NCBI GenBank assembly: GCA_013399305.1
Contig: VXAI01000038.1
Span: forward strand, 2,986,639 to 3,050,638
Reading direction: 5' to 3'
Length of the DNA: 64,000 nt
Source of the DNA: Rostratula benghalensis
Taxonomy: Eukaryota; Chordata; Aves; Charadriiformes; Rostratulidae
Shown: piece by piece, positions 50,691 to 63,562 of the stretch
Layout of the letters: the number at the start of each line of letters is the position of its first letter
Position numbering within the stretch: the stretch's first letter is position 1
Position numbers and translations under genes: made by a program
The notes under the pieces: model-generated
Seen by the model: only the letters and a program-made list of their open reading frames with translations
Database searches by the model: none
Told to the model about the DNA's origin: nothing

Positions 50691-53169
50691 TTAAGAGACC
50701 AACTTAAAAAGATTAAGTTTGCAAGATCAGCTAGCATATTTCATTTCTTACATATTGTCTTCAGGACAGCATTATGGCTTGAAAATGAAACTTTCTGTCA
50801 ACTTCACTGTTATTCTTTGAAATTAGAAAGAACATTTCAAACTACTGGCCATTTTTTGTTTTATGCCAGTAGGTAATACTTAGACCCAACATGCATATAA
50901 TAAAAAAATCCACAGAACTGCAGTTTCCTTCAATCAAAGGGAATAAACAGAATGACAGACAAAAATCTACAACTCAAGTATGTTCCTTCAAAGAGGCAAC
51001 CTGCTTGGAGGTCTAGCTATTCCACCGCATCACTGCTTTGATATATTTAATTTGCATGCAAATGCTTTGTGCAATGTTGTATTAAAAAAGTTCAGGCTCC
51101 TTCAAATGCTAGACTGTACTGATCAATGTCAAGGAGAATTGCTGCAATAAGTCAAATAACACCAGACAGCATACACTCCCAATAATGTAATTCAGAACTC
51201 TACCCATATTTAAGGCAGTACAAAAGAACATACACTTTTTATAAACACTTTTGATACCAAATTAAGAAATAACAGCTGAAAATCTGAAATTAGGTAGAGA
51301 ATAACCAAAAAGAGCTTGTGAATTCATACAAATGTAATCTGTAAGGTGAAGATACTGACAATTTGGTTAGAGTGAGATGCAGCAATGAAGTATTGCTAGG
51401 CTTTAGAAGCTGATTTCTGAGGTGAACAAACCAGCAGCATTAGCAGACAACGTATTGCTGTGTAGAGTTTATTTGCTTACCTGGTAACTAAAGGGAGAAA
51501 CATCTGCTCACCACCCCCTCTTTTAACCGAGCCCAAGTCATTGACTGCTGCAGTGAATGGAGTTCTTTTCATTGACTTACAAGACAAAATCTTTTTAAAA
51601 TTGGGAATGAACTAGCTCCTAATATTTTCACTATCTAGACTGTTAAAGGAGAATAATATTAATCCAAATAAAAATTATTTGACACTTGTCTCCTGTAGAG
51701 AGCAATTTTTGTTCCCTTTAGGACATCCTTATTGTCAGTAAGCTTTTAACTCGGTTGTCCAAATGACTTTAGTAGCTTAATTCTACTGCAACTCTGTAAA
51801 ATTCACCAGCGTTTTTGCCAGTTGGATTTCACTGGATTTAGTTGGTAAGAAAGTGTTTCAGTGAAGTGGTGAATGATGTCACTTGAAACTCTTCATTTTG
51901 CATCCCTGTTTTCCCTGTTTATATCTTGTATCAGGTTGTCCTTTTTCCCTTCTAAACAATTCTGTTCCATTCTCCCACACTTGATTCTTCCTGATAGCAT
52001 TTTCTCAAATCTGAGTTCCAAATGGTAGTGGAATGTGTTTATTCACTTTCTTGGTTTGCAGCCCAATCCTTCTGCATCAGTTCTGTTCCCACCATGGAAG
52101 CAGGAAGAGGAGTCATATGGTATTTTTCCAGCCATTTGTTACTGCTATGATGATGGCTTTACAGCTCTGCACAAATTGTCACCTGATGGATGGGGTTTTG
52201 TTGTGGGTTTTTTCCACTCTCCTCCTCTTTATGGCAGCAGAGACATGTATATGCACAGGAAGGCGTATTGTGTCACAGCCATGTTACCGCGTACGTTAAG
52301 GTACAATATTCTGTCAAATCATTTTAGAATTAATGGATCAGAAAGTAAGGAAAAAAATCTCCAGATCATTTGTGAGGACAAAAATTCAGCATGGCTATAA
52401 GCTGAAGAAATTCACCAAAACATTTTCTTTCCAAATTCCTTCCACAAAAGGAAGTTTTTCAATGACATTTTGTATCTGTGCAATGGTAAGGTACATTTGA
52501 AAGATTATACAAGCATGAATCTGCTTGGAGCACAGCTTGTGTTCACTGAGTGCCAAGAGATCCATCAAACACTATGCTGTTAGTCTGCTTATGCTACAGC
52601 CTCCACAGAAAGCATATTCTCATAAAATTTTAAAAATATTTATGATCATGAGAAGTAAGATAAATACTCTTCCGTAAAACCATCTCCCTGTTTACTAAGA
52701 ACACAACACAGGTAATGATGGGAAAGAATAGTACAGGGTATTTTATAGTTTCTAACATTGCTTTCTAGTAAATCAAGATGCTGTAACTATAAAAGTATCA
52801 CTTCATTGGATAACTGGAATAAGTTTTTTTATTTAATATGGAAAACAGGAATTCCCAAATCACAAAGAATACTAGGACAAGCATGAAAACTAGTTTTTAA
52901 AATGATATTTCAAATCTGAGACAGGGTAGTGAGTTGAACAGGAAAGGATGCCATTCCTGTATATTAATGATAAAAGCCTAAAATACCACAAGTATAGTAG
53001 TGGGCTTTGTTGGTTTGCTTTTTTTTTAATGAAAAAGTCAGAACTTTAACGAATAGACAGAACCAACTACACCTCATTGCACCTAATGAGCTGATGTGGA
53101 TGTTCATACAAGTGAAATGCCCCACATCCCTGCATCCTGCTTTAAGTAAAAATTAAGAGAGGAAAAAGC

Positions 53170-53195
53170 CTGAATTAACTCTCTGAATTAACTCC
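53170..53195. repeat. 13-bp tandem duplication
   Basis: ctgaattaactct at 53170-53182 is followed directly by ctgaattaactcc at 53183-53195; 12 of 13 bases agree. Confidence 0.85.
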
Positions 53196-56100
53196 ATCTC
53201 TTCAGCACTATCTTAATATAGAAATAAACTTTTGAAAATATTAAGTGTTGCTTTCCATGGTTCATAGACGTGGTCACTTAAAAAGAAGAAAATACAGGCT
53301 GTGGACTTAAGTATAAGCAACAGCTTTACAAATTGGCACTGGAGCAACTTACACCACAAATTGAGATAAAATGCCAGCTAGGAAGGATCGACTGGATACG
53401 CAGAGGAAGAGAAAAACAGGCATCTCATCAACTATAAGCTGAAAGGATGACTGGAGAGCAGGCCTTCCCCGCTGGCCTCTCTTTTAAACACTCCAGAGAG
53501 ACCCTCTGCCAGAAGACGAAGGCAAGAACTGTGTAATGAGCCACTGAAACACTGTCATAAAGCCAAAGCCAAGGAGGAAATCTTGGAGCCTATTTCTGAA
53601 AACGGGAGCAAAAAGAGGATTTCACTATTTTGTGTTTTAGATTCAAGCAGCCCGGATTACAAAATGTGTGCGACTGACCTCAATTTTGTACAGTGCAAAT
53701 CTGCTGCTGAGGTTTTCACAAAACTCTCCTATGGTATCTGCCTCTGAATCAGACTTCCTGGCTTGTTTGCTAAAATATTATAAGCTCCCTCTTGTCATTG
53801 TACAAATGCATCAATTTATTTAGGGCCTGCCTTTTAACAGGTCAGTGTTGTCTGATCTTATCTTTTAGTCTTGACAAAATAACCTCAGCATCATCACTGG
53901 GGCTGAAGATTCCTCCTCTTATACACTGTGTTTTCCTGGTGTGTTTTGAGGAATGGAAGATTTCTGCAGCCTGAGCACCGAAATGTTTTGTGTGGGTTTT
54001 TTGCTATGATTTGGGGTGGGTTTTTGGGGGCATGTGTAACTGGATGTACGCGTGTTTATTAATGTAAGATTTTAACAACAATAGAAATGAGACATGTACA
54101 GTGACTCATAGTGGAGGGTCATTAAATATTTCCCCTTTTTTCATATTCTCATGTATGTGATAGAAAATTTTAAAACTCAAATCTGAAAAATTACAAAATA
54201 AAAGGTCACAGCTCCATAAAGGGAAAAGCAGTCTCTTCTGAATAGCATAACATTTACCGGAAAATACAGCTTGAAATCCAAAACTGAAAAATTAAGTCAA
54301 TTCATAAACTCTTTCTAGAGAGGAAAGATAGTAAGATTTTTATTTATTTAAGAAAAATGTTAGGATTTTTAGAAAGTACTCTCTTATACTGAAAATGCCC
54401 TAAGAATTGATGCAGTCTTTTTCATCATATAAAATACTATTACTCCTACTGCGAATCATATAAAATGTTTTATGTACTAACGAAAGATCAAGAAATAAGC
54501 ATCCTGTTTTATTGCCAGAAAAAAAATATTAAAAATAGCTTAATAGATAGCAACAGTCGAAACTGATTTCTTTAGATCTTGTCACTTTTAAAACAGCATT
54601 TATAAAAAACATATTCAAAGAATAACATGATAGAAGAAAATTCATAACCCAGTGACCACAGTAATCTGTTCAGTACCAGAAGCTACTAAATTAGGCATCC
54701 ATGAAACTAGGATTAACACTATGAGGAGTATTCAAAGTTCATTTTTCGAAATGATATCTCACATTTACACCACATTTAAAACTGAAACTCTGCTGTGCAG
54801 AGAAATTTTCTAATAATGAAAAATTTGAAAATTCTGAAATCTGATTGACATGGACAAGCTCCTCTTCCTTCCGTGAAATCCTATTAATTGGAGAGAGTTC
54901 TTAAAACACATATTCCGACAGACTAATTGAAATATTATTATTAATAGACTAAACATACTTGGTATTATATTAGCTTCTTTGCTGGCTAACTCATCCATAA
55001 GCAGAAATATTTCTGTCTTGGAAATAAAGATTTAAGCACATTCAGGAAATTAGCTGTGCTTACTTGTCTTGTGGAATAAGATATGGCCCTAACAATTTTT
55101 TTCATGGCAAGTACCTATTTAAATGTTCCTGTGAAGTCTGAGAGCTTAAGAATTCAGAAGTCATATAAAGAAGTATTATATAGACCATGAATAAAATAAA
55201 ATGGTACAGACTGGAATATATAAAAAGACAAAAAAGGCTTGCAAAAGGCCCTAACAAATCTCTTCTCAACATCAAGTGTGGTTACCCTCACCTTAGGAAA
55301 GGTATTTATCTTGATTTTTTTAATTTCAAATTGTGTTCAGTGAAATCAAGTGAAAGGTGAGAAAATGTCAGCCTTGTCAACCATCAATGGAGTATGTAAG
55401 CACCTAGCAATTAAAAAACCTGCAGTATCTTTCATAAAGATCAAGTAGATCATGCTTTTCCTTAAACAGAAATAATTAGGCTGCTCATTCATTAACTTCT
55501 TCATAAATCCTATTAATTTTGCACTGCTATATATCCTGGAAATGCAGTTGAGGTGAAATGAACCTCATTACACAGTGTCCATGAAAATGGTAACAGAGTA
55601 AAGATAGGAAGTGCAGATGGCAATAATTAACAGCTCATCTTCCAGCATCAGAAACTTTAAATCAACAGCTCTATTTTAAAATGAACTTATTTTGTTTGCT
55701 AGGGGCATACCACAGTCCACATGCATTGGTGGTCGGTTCTTTTTAATGCAATTCTTAAATGGTGAAGAGATAAACACACTGTGATTTTTATCTATGTTTT
55801 TGATAAATGAATGTCTCAGCAAAATTTTACAGCTAAAAAGGTTATTTACTTAAGAGAGATTTTCTGTATGTGGAAAGGTCAGATTTTTTTAAGATTGCTG
55901 TGAAATTGCTTCTGCCTTTTAGCAAATCTTCTAAGACGGCTCCTCTCCTTTTAGTGTTGACAAGGACACAGGAAGGATGCAGCCTGAAGAAATCAAATGA
56001 ACAGCATAAAATCCTAGCTGGAATCTTCTGCTGCCACAGTCTGTGGTTTTTGAAATTCTGTCAAAATGTTGAACAATACGAAAAGAGAGAGAGGACTTCT

Positions 56101-57559
56101 GAGCAAAAATCAATAGCCAAGTCTTTTGAACTGTCCATGTACAAAGTTCTAATGAAAATGTCCTTGAGGGAAGTTTTAATAGTGGACTTTGAGATCAGCT
56201 CCTCCATTGCCCTGATCGCATTGTACAGCATTTGAAGTTTTCAAAGGTACCAATCCACTAAAGTTTGGCTCGTACAACTGAGAATGGAGATGCCTCTGAG
56301 GGATCTCAAAAACAGCAGTCTGCCACCGAAGACTATACAGAATATGGTATGTATTATTTCCACTGTGTCAGGTTTTAGCTGGAGGGTACAATTTACTTCA
56401 AGGGAGTTTGTAAGTCTTTAAATAGCACCTCTTCATGTACAAACTAATAACCGATCAGATGCTCAACACAATACAACAAGTGTTCTGGTCTGACTAAAGT
56501 GATTTTACTTAAAATACTGTAAATAGATGGAAGTTTTCTATGAAGACAATTTATAAAATGTTAAATAAGGGTTGGATATAATAGCCCGTGAACTGGGATT
56601 ACATTTCTTTGTATCTGTTTCAGCCTGTTAAAAAATGCAAAACATTCGATACTGCATCAAGGTCATTCTGGGAGAACTGCCACACACATTAAATTGAGGT
56701 TAAAACGGTTGGTAAGTGAGGGTTATACAGTAATTGCACTGCTGCTCCCCTAAAACACAAAATGCATACATTTACTGTGCCTTTGGAGCAGTTTTCCCCC
56801 TAGTGCCGTTGAGAATTCATATGCATTCACTCTCAATTATAGTTAGTGTTATTAGAACAGAATCTTTTGGTATTAACCTATAAGGTATCTTGGCACAAGC
56901 ACAGGAAATGTTTCAATTATCTGAAAATGTTAATTAAAGCAACCTCAAAATGATAATTCCTTTTTCATTATATAATGTTTTTATACATAAACTGTATATC
57001 ATAATGAAGATGTATCATGGAGTCAGCATAGAGATTTGTACAGAGACAGAAAACCAGCATTTTAAAATTCCTTTTGCTTAATAAAGGGGAACCTTTTTTG
57101 CTTCAACTTCACAGCAGTCTATTGTGTTCTAAAAAACTAGTTCTTACAACTTCCTTACCTTGCTAGCACCCAGTTTAATTCAACAGAATCTACCTTGCAG
57201 TTCAGCCAACATTAAAACCCTTGCAATTCCACCAGTACTTACTGGTCTGTTTTATTTTCAAAACATTTTTTGAAGATGAAAATAAGCATTACAAAAAATA
57301 TGAAAAGCTGATGCTTATTACACGTGTAGTTTCAACAAATCTGGAAAGGTCTTACTATTAAAAATATGAGTGTATTTATTAATCGGAACTTTTTATCTGT
57401 GAAAATATTGGTAGAATCAGATCTAGAACCTAGCTAACCTTTGAGGTTCTGGTCCTACTGCATGTGAAGTCAGTGAAAAAGTTGTTATTATTCTAAATGT
57501 AATATTACCAGTGGAAAAAAAAATAATAATCAAGTGGTCTGGATTAAATATTCATATTC

Positions 57560-57599
57560 AGGTGTATATGCATATCAAAAGAACTACTGTTATACACCT
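57560..57599. repeat. Inverted repeat (9-bp arms, 22-base spacer)
   Basis: aggtgtata (57560-57568) and tatacacct (57591-57599) are exact reverse complements. Short enough to be coincidental. Confidence 0.65.
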
Positions 57600-57689
57600 T
57601 GTTAATTAAACATGCACAGAGTAAGATTAAGGGGGATTTTTGGCTGCTTTTTTAAACTAGTAAAACAATTTCATTGACAAAAAAACTCC

Positions 57690-58213
57690 AGGGGTTGGGT
57701 CAGCAGATCAAAGGACGCAATTTCGACCCTCTTCTCTGATCCCCTGAGACCTCATCTGGAGCACAGTGTCCAGCTCTGATGTCTCCAACATAAGAATGAT
57801 GTAGATCTGTTGGAGTGGGTCCAGAGATGATCCAAGGGCTGGAGCCTGGAGAAGAGAAGGCTCAGGGGAGACCTTTTAAGCCACTTCCAGTCCCTAAATG
57901 GGGCTACAGGAGAGATGGAGAAAAGTGAGGGAATAGAGCAAAAGGATAAGGTGTAAAGGTTATAAACTGAAAGAGGGGATTTAAATGAGATACTTGGAAT
58001 AAATTCTTTCCTGTGAGGGTGGTGAGGCACTGGAACAGGTTGCCCAGAGAAGCTGTGGATGCCCCACCCCTGAAGGTGGTTAAAGGCCAGGCTGGATGTG
58101 GTTTTGAGCAACCTGGTCTAAATGAAAGTGTCCCTGCTCAGGGCAGAGGATTTGGAACCAGATGATCATGGTCGCTTACAACCTAAACCATTCTGTGATT
58201 CTGCAATTCCATT
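57690..58213 (+). mobile_element. CR1 LINE 3' copy, about 520 bp
   Basis: The best-preserved CR1 in the window. Matches run in order: cccctgagacctcatctgga (57740s), gcacagtgtccagctctgat, gttggagtgggtccagagat, agcctggagaagagaaggct, caggggagacc, a decayed middle, then ctttcctgtgagggtggtga, ggcactggaacaggttgccc, agagaagctgtggatgcccc, ggccaggctggatgtggttt, and the tail ccattctgtgattctgcaat. It holds the last part of the reverse-transcriptase frame and the 3' untranslated region, 5'-truncated as is normal for CR1. The 119-codon minus-strand frame at 57752-58111 is antisense to it and is not a gene. Confidence 0.95.
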
Positions 58214-61200
58214 TTCCAAATTTAGTTTGGTTTACAGTTTTCCTCAAACTATGAACATTTCTAAAAAAAAAAAAAAGATAAGATTCTTTAACAGCAAAGT
58301 AACTGCAAAGAGTAACAGACTTAACCTTCAGGAACTTTTACAGGTTCCTTTTGACAGGTTTTATCTGAATGTGGCAGTGTGCCCATCACCTGGGAAAGGT
58401 GTCACAGCAATGACATAAAACCATATCTTCCAGAATTTTGAGGTGTATCTACTGTCTCCCTGCTGCTCTCACCACGAAAAGCTAAGACTTTTCAACTTCA
58501 AAGAGAGAGTAAGAATTGTACGTTTTATAAGTAGAAAAATAAATTATGTCAGATCCAATAGAAATTAATAGGATTGCACACAGCTCTTTCCATCACCCAC
58601 AGTGTCCTTGCAGGCTGATCCTTATTCCATACTTGGAGACAATTAACAGTGACTTCACCTGTCAAATCCTTCTCAGTCACTCAGGCCCCTCACAAATTCT
58701 CTCTTCCTTCAAATCCCACCTAGATTTTCCTCTCTCCTCCCTGTAAACTCCTGGGTTCTCTGCGAGAGCTCCTGGCTCCCTGAATCACCCAGTAATTTCC
58801 CTACCTGTGGCACATGCCTCAAGCATGTCATTGACCTTGCTGCTCTTCCTGCTCTCCTGCCAGCAGTACGTACAGCTGAAAACCCTATTACACACAGCTA
58901 CAGCATGGATTGGGCACAAGCTAGAATTCTCTGGAGAAGCTGCTGGACAAAGTTTCCAGTTGCTGCAGCCATCTTCTGCTAATATGCAGCCTGTGCTGCT
59001 GGCTGAGAAACCAGAGCCCCAAACCAAGGAGCTGCTGCTCTACAAAAACTTTGCCACCTACAGATTTTTTCCATACTTTGAGCTATTAAAGACCGCATGC
59101 AGTATTACAGCAGTTACAGCAATACTGATAAAGATACCACATATGTTCTCAGTGTTCAAAACACAGACTACTGCAGCAGTAAGGCCCCACTATGTTTTCA
59201 TTATTAAAAGGGACTCCTAAGGCCAATCCAGTAGTTAAAATCATGACCAAGAAAGGATGTTCGTAAGTACCAATAAGCAGCATGAGAGCTTGCAAAATAT
59301 ACTGTTGTATGCAATTGCATATGGTTTCATTTATGGGAAGCATGTCTATAAATATGACCAAGGTGAAGAAATTAAGAGTTCACATCCATACTACTATATG
59401 AAATTGAAAAATATAACCATTAAATCACTCACTGCTTAGAAGTTTCAAGACCAGAATTCAATGAACACATTCATCCCGAGCCTGTGAATAATTCCTGAAT
59501 AATCATGGACTGAGTGCTTAGAGAACTCTCAAATACCATTACTTTCACTCTGGAGTTCTGTTAATGCCATTTTTTTCACTCCTTAATGGAGAAGTAACAT
59601 AATTCACTGAGCTATTTTGTCTTCTATAATGCACTTGAGTTGTTTCTATATCTGGCTGAACAGAAAGATGCCAAAGAATTAATCATCACCTACCTCCCAG
59701 TTAAAACTATAGAGGCCAGTCTCCCTTGTTCTGAGTATTCACTTAGCCCTAACTGAACCAGCTCTTAAATACCACAATAGAACAATTTACTCTGAGAATT
59801 CTTCCCCATTTCCGTGCTCCTTCTGCCAACCCTCTCTCCCCATTAAACTGTTTTCTACTTCAAACTCAAAGAACAGTCATGGATTTTTATTGCTGTACGA
59901 ATACATGTGTGTCAAATACAGCAAGTGATGGAAGAAAGCTAGAAACAAAATGAGATTTTTGGCATTTTGTTCATTCTGCTAATCTGCATTTGAAACAAAA
60001 TGCATATGTATTAATTATTCATATGAAATGATGACAAAATCTATTTGTTTTTCTAATGTTTCTGAAAATAAAATTTTACACAGAAAAATCGGTTTTAACA
60101 TACAGCTTACGACCACTAAAAAATTACAGTATCACATAGAACAAGTGTAGGCCTAGAAAATTTTAAAATGGAGAGCAAAGTATCACAGAGAATAGAAGAT
60201 GAATGAGATATCATCTGAAATTTATTCGTTTGAGCTGAACAGATAACTGATATACCAAGGAAAAAAAGATGAGTTATGGTTTGGTTTCACAGAATCACGT
60301 GTATGAATATGTCTAATAACAATAAATTACCTAAACAGCTGAATGAATCCATAACATTCATCACTTTACCTATGTTTGTGCATATATTTAGACTTCTTAA
60401 AGGAAAAACTTCAGGACTAAAAAATCAGAGTATAATAGGCACCAAGATCACTTAAACTGAATCCTGTAGTACAAAATATTACACAACATAATAATTTAAG
60501 CATTTATTAATGTTTTCAGAAAAAAAAACCCTCTTGTAAGTTATTCTGCCATCACTATATGAGCAAGGAAATTACCGTCTCTGCTCTATTTGCAATAGAA
60601 GCTTGGCAAGGGAAAAATAGGGAAGGAAATGGGAAAAGTAAATGCTGCTCTACCAAACTAGATTCTAGTCCCAACTAAAATGAAGTTAGCTGTCTTAGTG
60701 ACATTACTATTAATTTAATTGTTAATTCTAGGCATGTTTGTACACAACTAGAAAATCTAGTCTAACAAAATCCTACAATTTAAAGCATTAAAATATTCTT
60801 TTGACCTATATGCTACACAAATCAAAATGAAAAATCAGGCACCATGGAACTTCATCCTCTATCTAATCTCTCTATTAATAAACTGGGGATCTTATACTTT
60901 CATAAAGATGTCATAAGGAACGTTTAATGTTTACGAATTGTTCAAAAAGAAAAGGATGAATGAAATAGAAGTAGATATTCCCATCTCAGGAGAGAGTTAG
61001 AGCAATGCGGTCCCGTATCACATATTGAACAATGATGTTTATACGTAAAATGTGTGCATTTAGGAAGACAGCAGACTTCTAGAAAAATGATAATTGAATA
61101 TATTGCTGTAATGCAAAAATTAAAATGAGTCAAGATTATAAATCAAACTAAAATCTGTGCTTTCCAGTTTCTTTTAGAACTTGGAAGAGGGGGTGGGGGA

Positions 61201-63372
61201 CGGCAGGGATGTGAGAATTTTTTTTTCCCCCCAAATACCGTAACACCTAATATTTGCCAACTACTGTTTGTAAAAAATGCTTTGGAATGAAAGTTCTTGA
61301 ACAACCAGAATTGAACTGATCTTAAGAAAACACAAAAAGACGTGCTTACATGTATAGTTTTAAGGCTCATGGTACAAGAGTAGCTAAATTTTCACAACAG
61401 GCCGTTCCTAGTAGCTGAGTAGTTGCCTACATCTTCGGAAACTCTTCTCTTCAAGATGACTGTGACACACAGATTCCACCCACCCTCCACAAAATCATAG
61501 CAACGTAACCAGGGTCAGATTCACAGGAAGTGACCTAGTTTTGAGAATGTAGAAACTCTGGATGTCAGTAAGCATGTACTCATGGTCAGCTGATAGAACT
61601 GATTCGAGTTTGTGGTGGGCTATTTTCAGAAAGAAGTTCTAACAAGATTTCCTTACTAATAGATCAATTAATTGGCACAGATTAAAAGGGAATGAAGTGT
61701 CCAAATCAGAGAGAAGAGTTCAAATTGATGGCTCCTTTCAACTGCGGAGCTTTGCAACATTAAAAGAAGTCTAAACAAGGAGAAAATACCCTGGTGTTCT
61801 TTCCATTTATCTAATTCTGTTTTTCTCCTTAAACTAGACAGATACCTAGAAGCAAAAACAGCAAATGAGGTTTTGATAGCCATCAGTGAAATCTGCACCT
61901 AATCACAACAGCTGGATTGTAAGATCCCCGTTACAAATACATTTTAAAATTTGGACTCATTTCATATTATGTTTCATTGCACTTCAGAGATCGCTTCAAC
62001 ATCCATCTGAGGTGAAAGGATTCTTTTTTCAGTGCATACTAGACTGACTTCACTGATCGCAGCAGACTGAATTGTATTTTTTAAGGCTCTTCAACAGGCA
62101 GCCAAATAAATAGCTTTTTTCCTACTGCATGGTTTGCTGTTTGCTTAAGCTAAAATCCAATTTCTGGAGAAGACTCCAGAAGGGCTAAATTCCCTGACAT
62201 TTATGAGTGTCCCGTTAGAGTAGCTTTCTATATGGAAATAACATTCCAAGACAGGGAGAGAAAGAGTAGGTCTGAGGTCCACTGTTCCTGATGTGTTTTA
62301 TTATTTCTTTTTCATTTGAAGAGTAGAGCTGTGTTCCCATGAGGAAAAGAGAATAGTATCTGAATACAAATGTCTCAAGAAACTGGAGCTTCTTTAAAAG
62401 TAAAATGCTCTCTCTTGCTTTTTAAATTTTTTTCCCCCCTGGTATGCATCAAGGACAAGGGGAGACCTGACAACTTCAGACTCAAGCTGTCTTTCATTAA
62501 AAGGTTTTTAATTAGAAATTCAAAGAAAAAACTCCTACTGGGGCAGCATATATTAGAAATGTTGAGATTTGGGCTTGATTACTGTTTTCTTTAGCAAAAG
62601 TTTTTATTTTATCACAACTGCAATTAGAAGTATGAGGTGAATGAGACCCTGTGCCTACGGTGGCAGTATGAAGAATTAGCAGTTACTAGTGTTATTGCAG
62701 CTCAAAGGGGAGAAAAAGGAAAACGAAAGCTTAGAATACAAGTTCACAGAGGTGCATTTAATTTAGATCTAATGTGACAGACATTCTAAATCTGCAGGAT
62801 TAGAATTGATTATTGAAAGAATGTTTACTGAAATGCAACAGCCATATCATGAACTCTGATATTCATCGACTTTAGAAGTAATAGTTAAGAAACAGCCCCT
62901 AATATTTAGCAGTTAACGTATTTAACATTTTTTTAACTATAAAAGCTGTACTTAAAATAGTTTCCTTTAGTTCAGGAATGTAATTAAATAATAAAAGTTA
63001 AGGTGTTTTCTACTTCACTGGAACACTTCCAGGCTGTCTTACACAGGTGAAGCAATGCCACGGCTCCCACCCTATTCATTCACGTGGCCAGCTGTGTGCA
63101 TAAGAAGAAGGACTTGGAGGGTTCACCACACCAAACATGTCTGCAGAGGTCCACAATGATGGCTGCCACAGAATTCCTCCTTCCCTGAAGGACAGAGCAG
63201 CCATCTCAGGCTGGAGTTCACATGTTTCTCTTGTACAGAGAGGACATGTCTTGGTCACCAGATTGTTCTTGTTAATGGCAAGCCATGTTTAGACAGACAT
63301 CCCAGGAACAGAGGTGCCAGCCTAGCGCATAGTGCCGGTCACACAGACTTGATGAGATGTCTAGGTGACCCA
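58214..63372. other. Non-coding stretch with a GC-richer block
   Basis: 58263-58276 is an A14 run about 50 bp beyond the CR1 end. 58543-59220 is locally GC-richer with a long broken frame, described separately. The rest, 59221-63030, is AT-rich unique sequence without supported genes. 63036-63330, just before the next CR1, is again GC-richer, with a 60-codon frame and no recognisable content. Confidence 0.55.
58543..59220 (+). other. Long open frame broken by one stop; possible old retroelement or pseudogene
   Basis: One frame stays open from 58543 to the stop at 59218-59220, except for a TAA at 58744-58746: about 225 codons in all, with 157 open codons after the internal stop. The frame is bounded upstream by TAA at 58540-58542. 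The first part ends ILSSFKSHLDFPLSSL, which resembles the Ser-Phe-Lys-Ser-x-Leu-Lys motif near the C-terminus of L2/CR1-type reverse transcriptases. The following ctgtaaactcctgggttctc also recalls an L2-like tail. The second part includes a hydrophobic stretch (SMSLTLLLFLLS) but no family I recognise. Frames of 140 codons occur elsewhere here by chance, so coding status is doubtful. Confidence 0.3.
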
Positions 63373-63562
63373 AATCATAGAATGGTCCCAGTCAGCAGGG
63401 ACACCCCCAACTAGACCAGGCTGCCCAGGGCCTCATCGAGCCTCACCTTACAGACTCCAGGAAAGGGGCCTCAACCACCTCCCTGGGCAACCTGTTCCAG
63501 TGCTCCACCACCCTTGTAGTCAAAAGCCTATTCCTAATATCCAGTCTAAATCTGCTCTTTGT
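63373..63562 (-). mobile_element. CR1 LINE 3' fragment, antisense
   Basis: The plus strand begins with aatcatagaatggtcccagt, the reverse complement of a CR1 terminus, followed by agggacacccccaactagac, caggctgcccagggcctcat, ctcaaccacctccctgggca, acctgttccagtgctccacc and aaaagcctattcctaatatc. This is a well-preserved CR1 3' region lying on the minus strand. The 67-codon plus-strand frame at 63365-63568 is its antisense reading and is not a gene. Confidence 0.95.

Larger units (their letters stand above)
50691..57689. other. Long non-coding stretch with possible conserved segments
   Basis: No supported gene. An open frame at 52035-52400 follows a good splice-acceptor-like site ending at 52061, but has no recognisable domain. 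55480-55820 and 56640-56960 are unique stretches rich in homeodomain-type TAAT motifs that read like conserved non-coding DNA. Small items are a 13-bp tandem duplication at 53170-53195 and an inverted repeat at 57560-57599. Confidence 0.55.

Noticed and set aside
55870..56235. 121-codon plus-strand open frame
   Set aside because: No recognisable domain, and an overlapping minus-strand frame of similar quality; chance is the simpler explanation.
57752..58111. 119-codon minus-strand open frame
   Set aside because: It is the antisense reading of the CR1 element at 57690-58213; the apparent peptide is a translation of repeat sequence.
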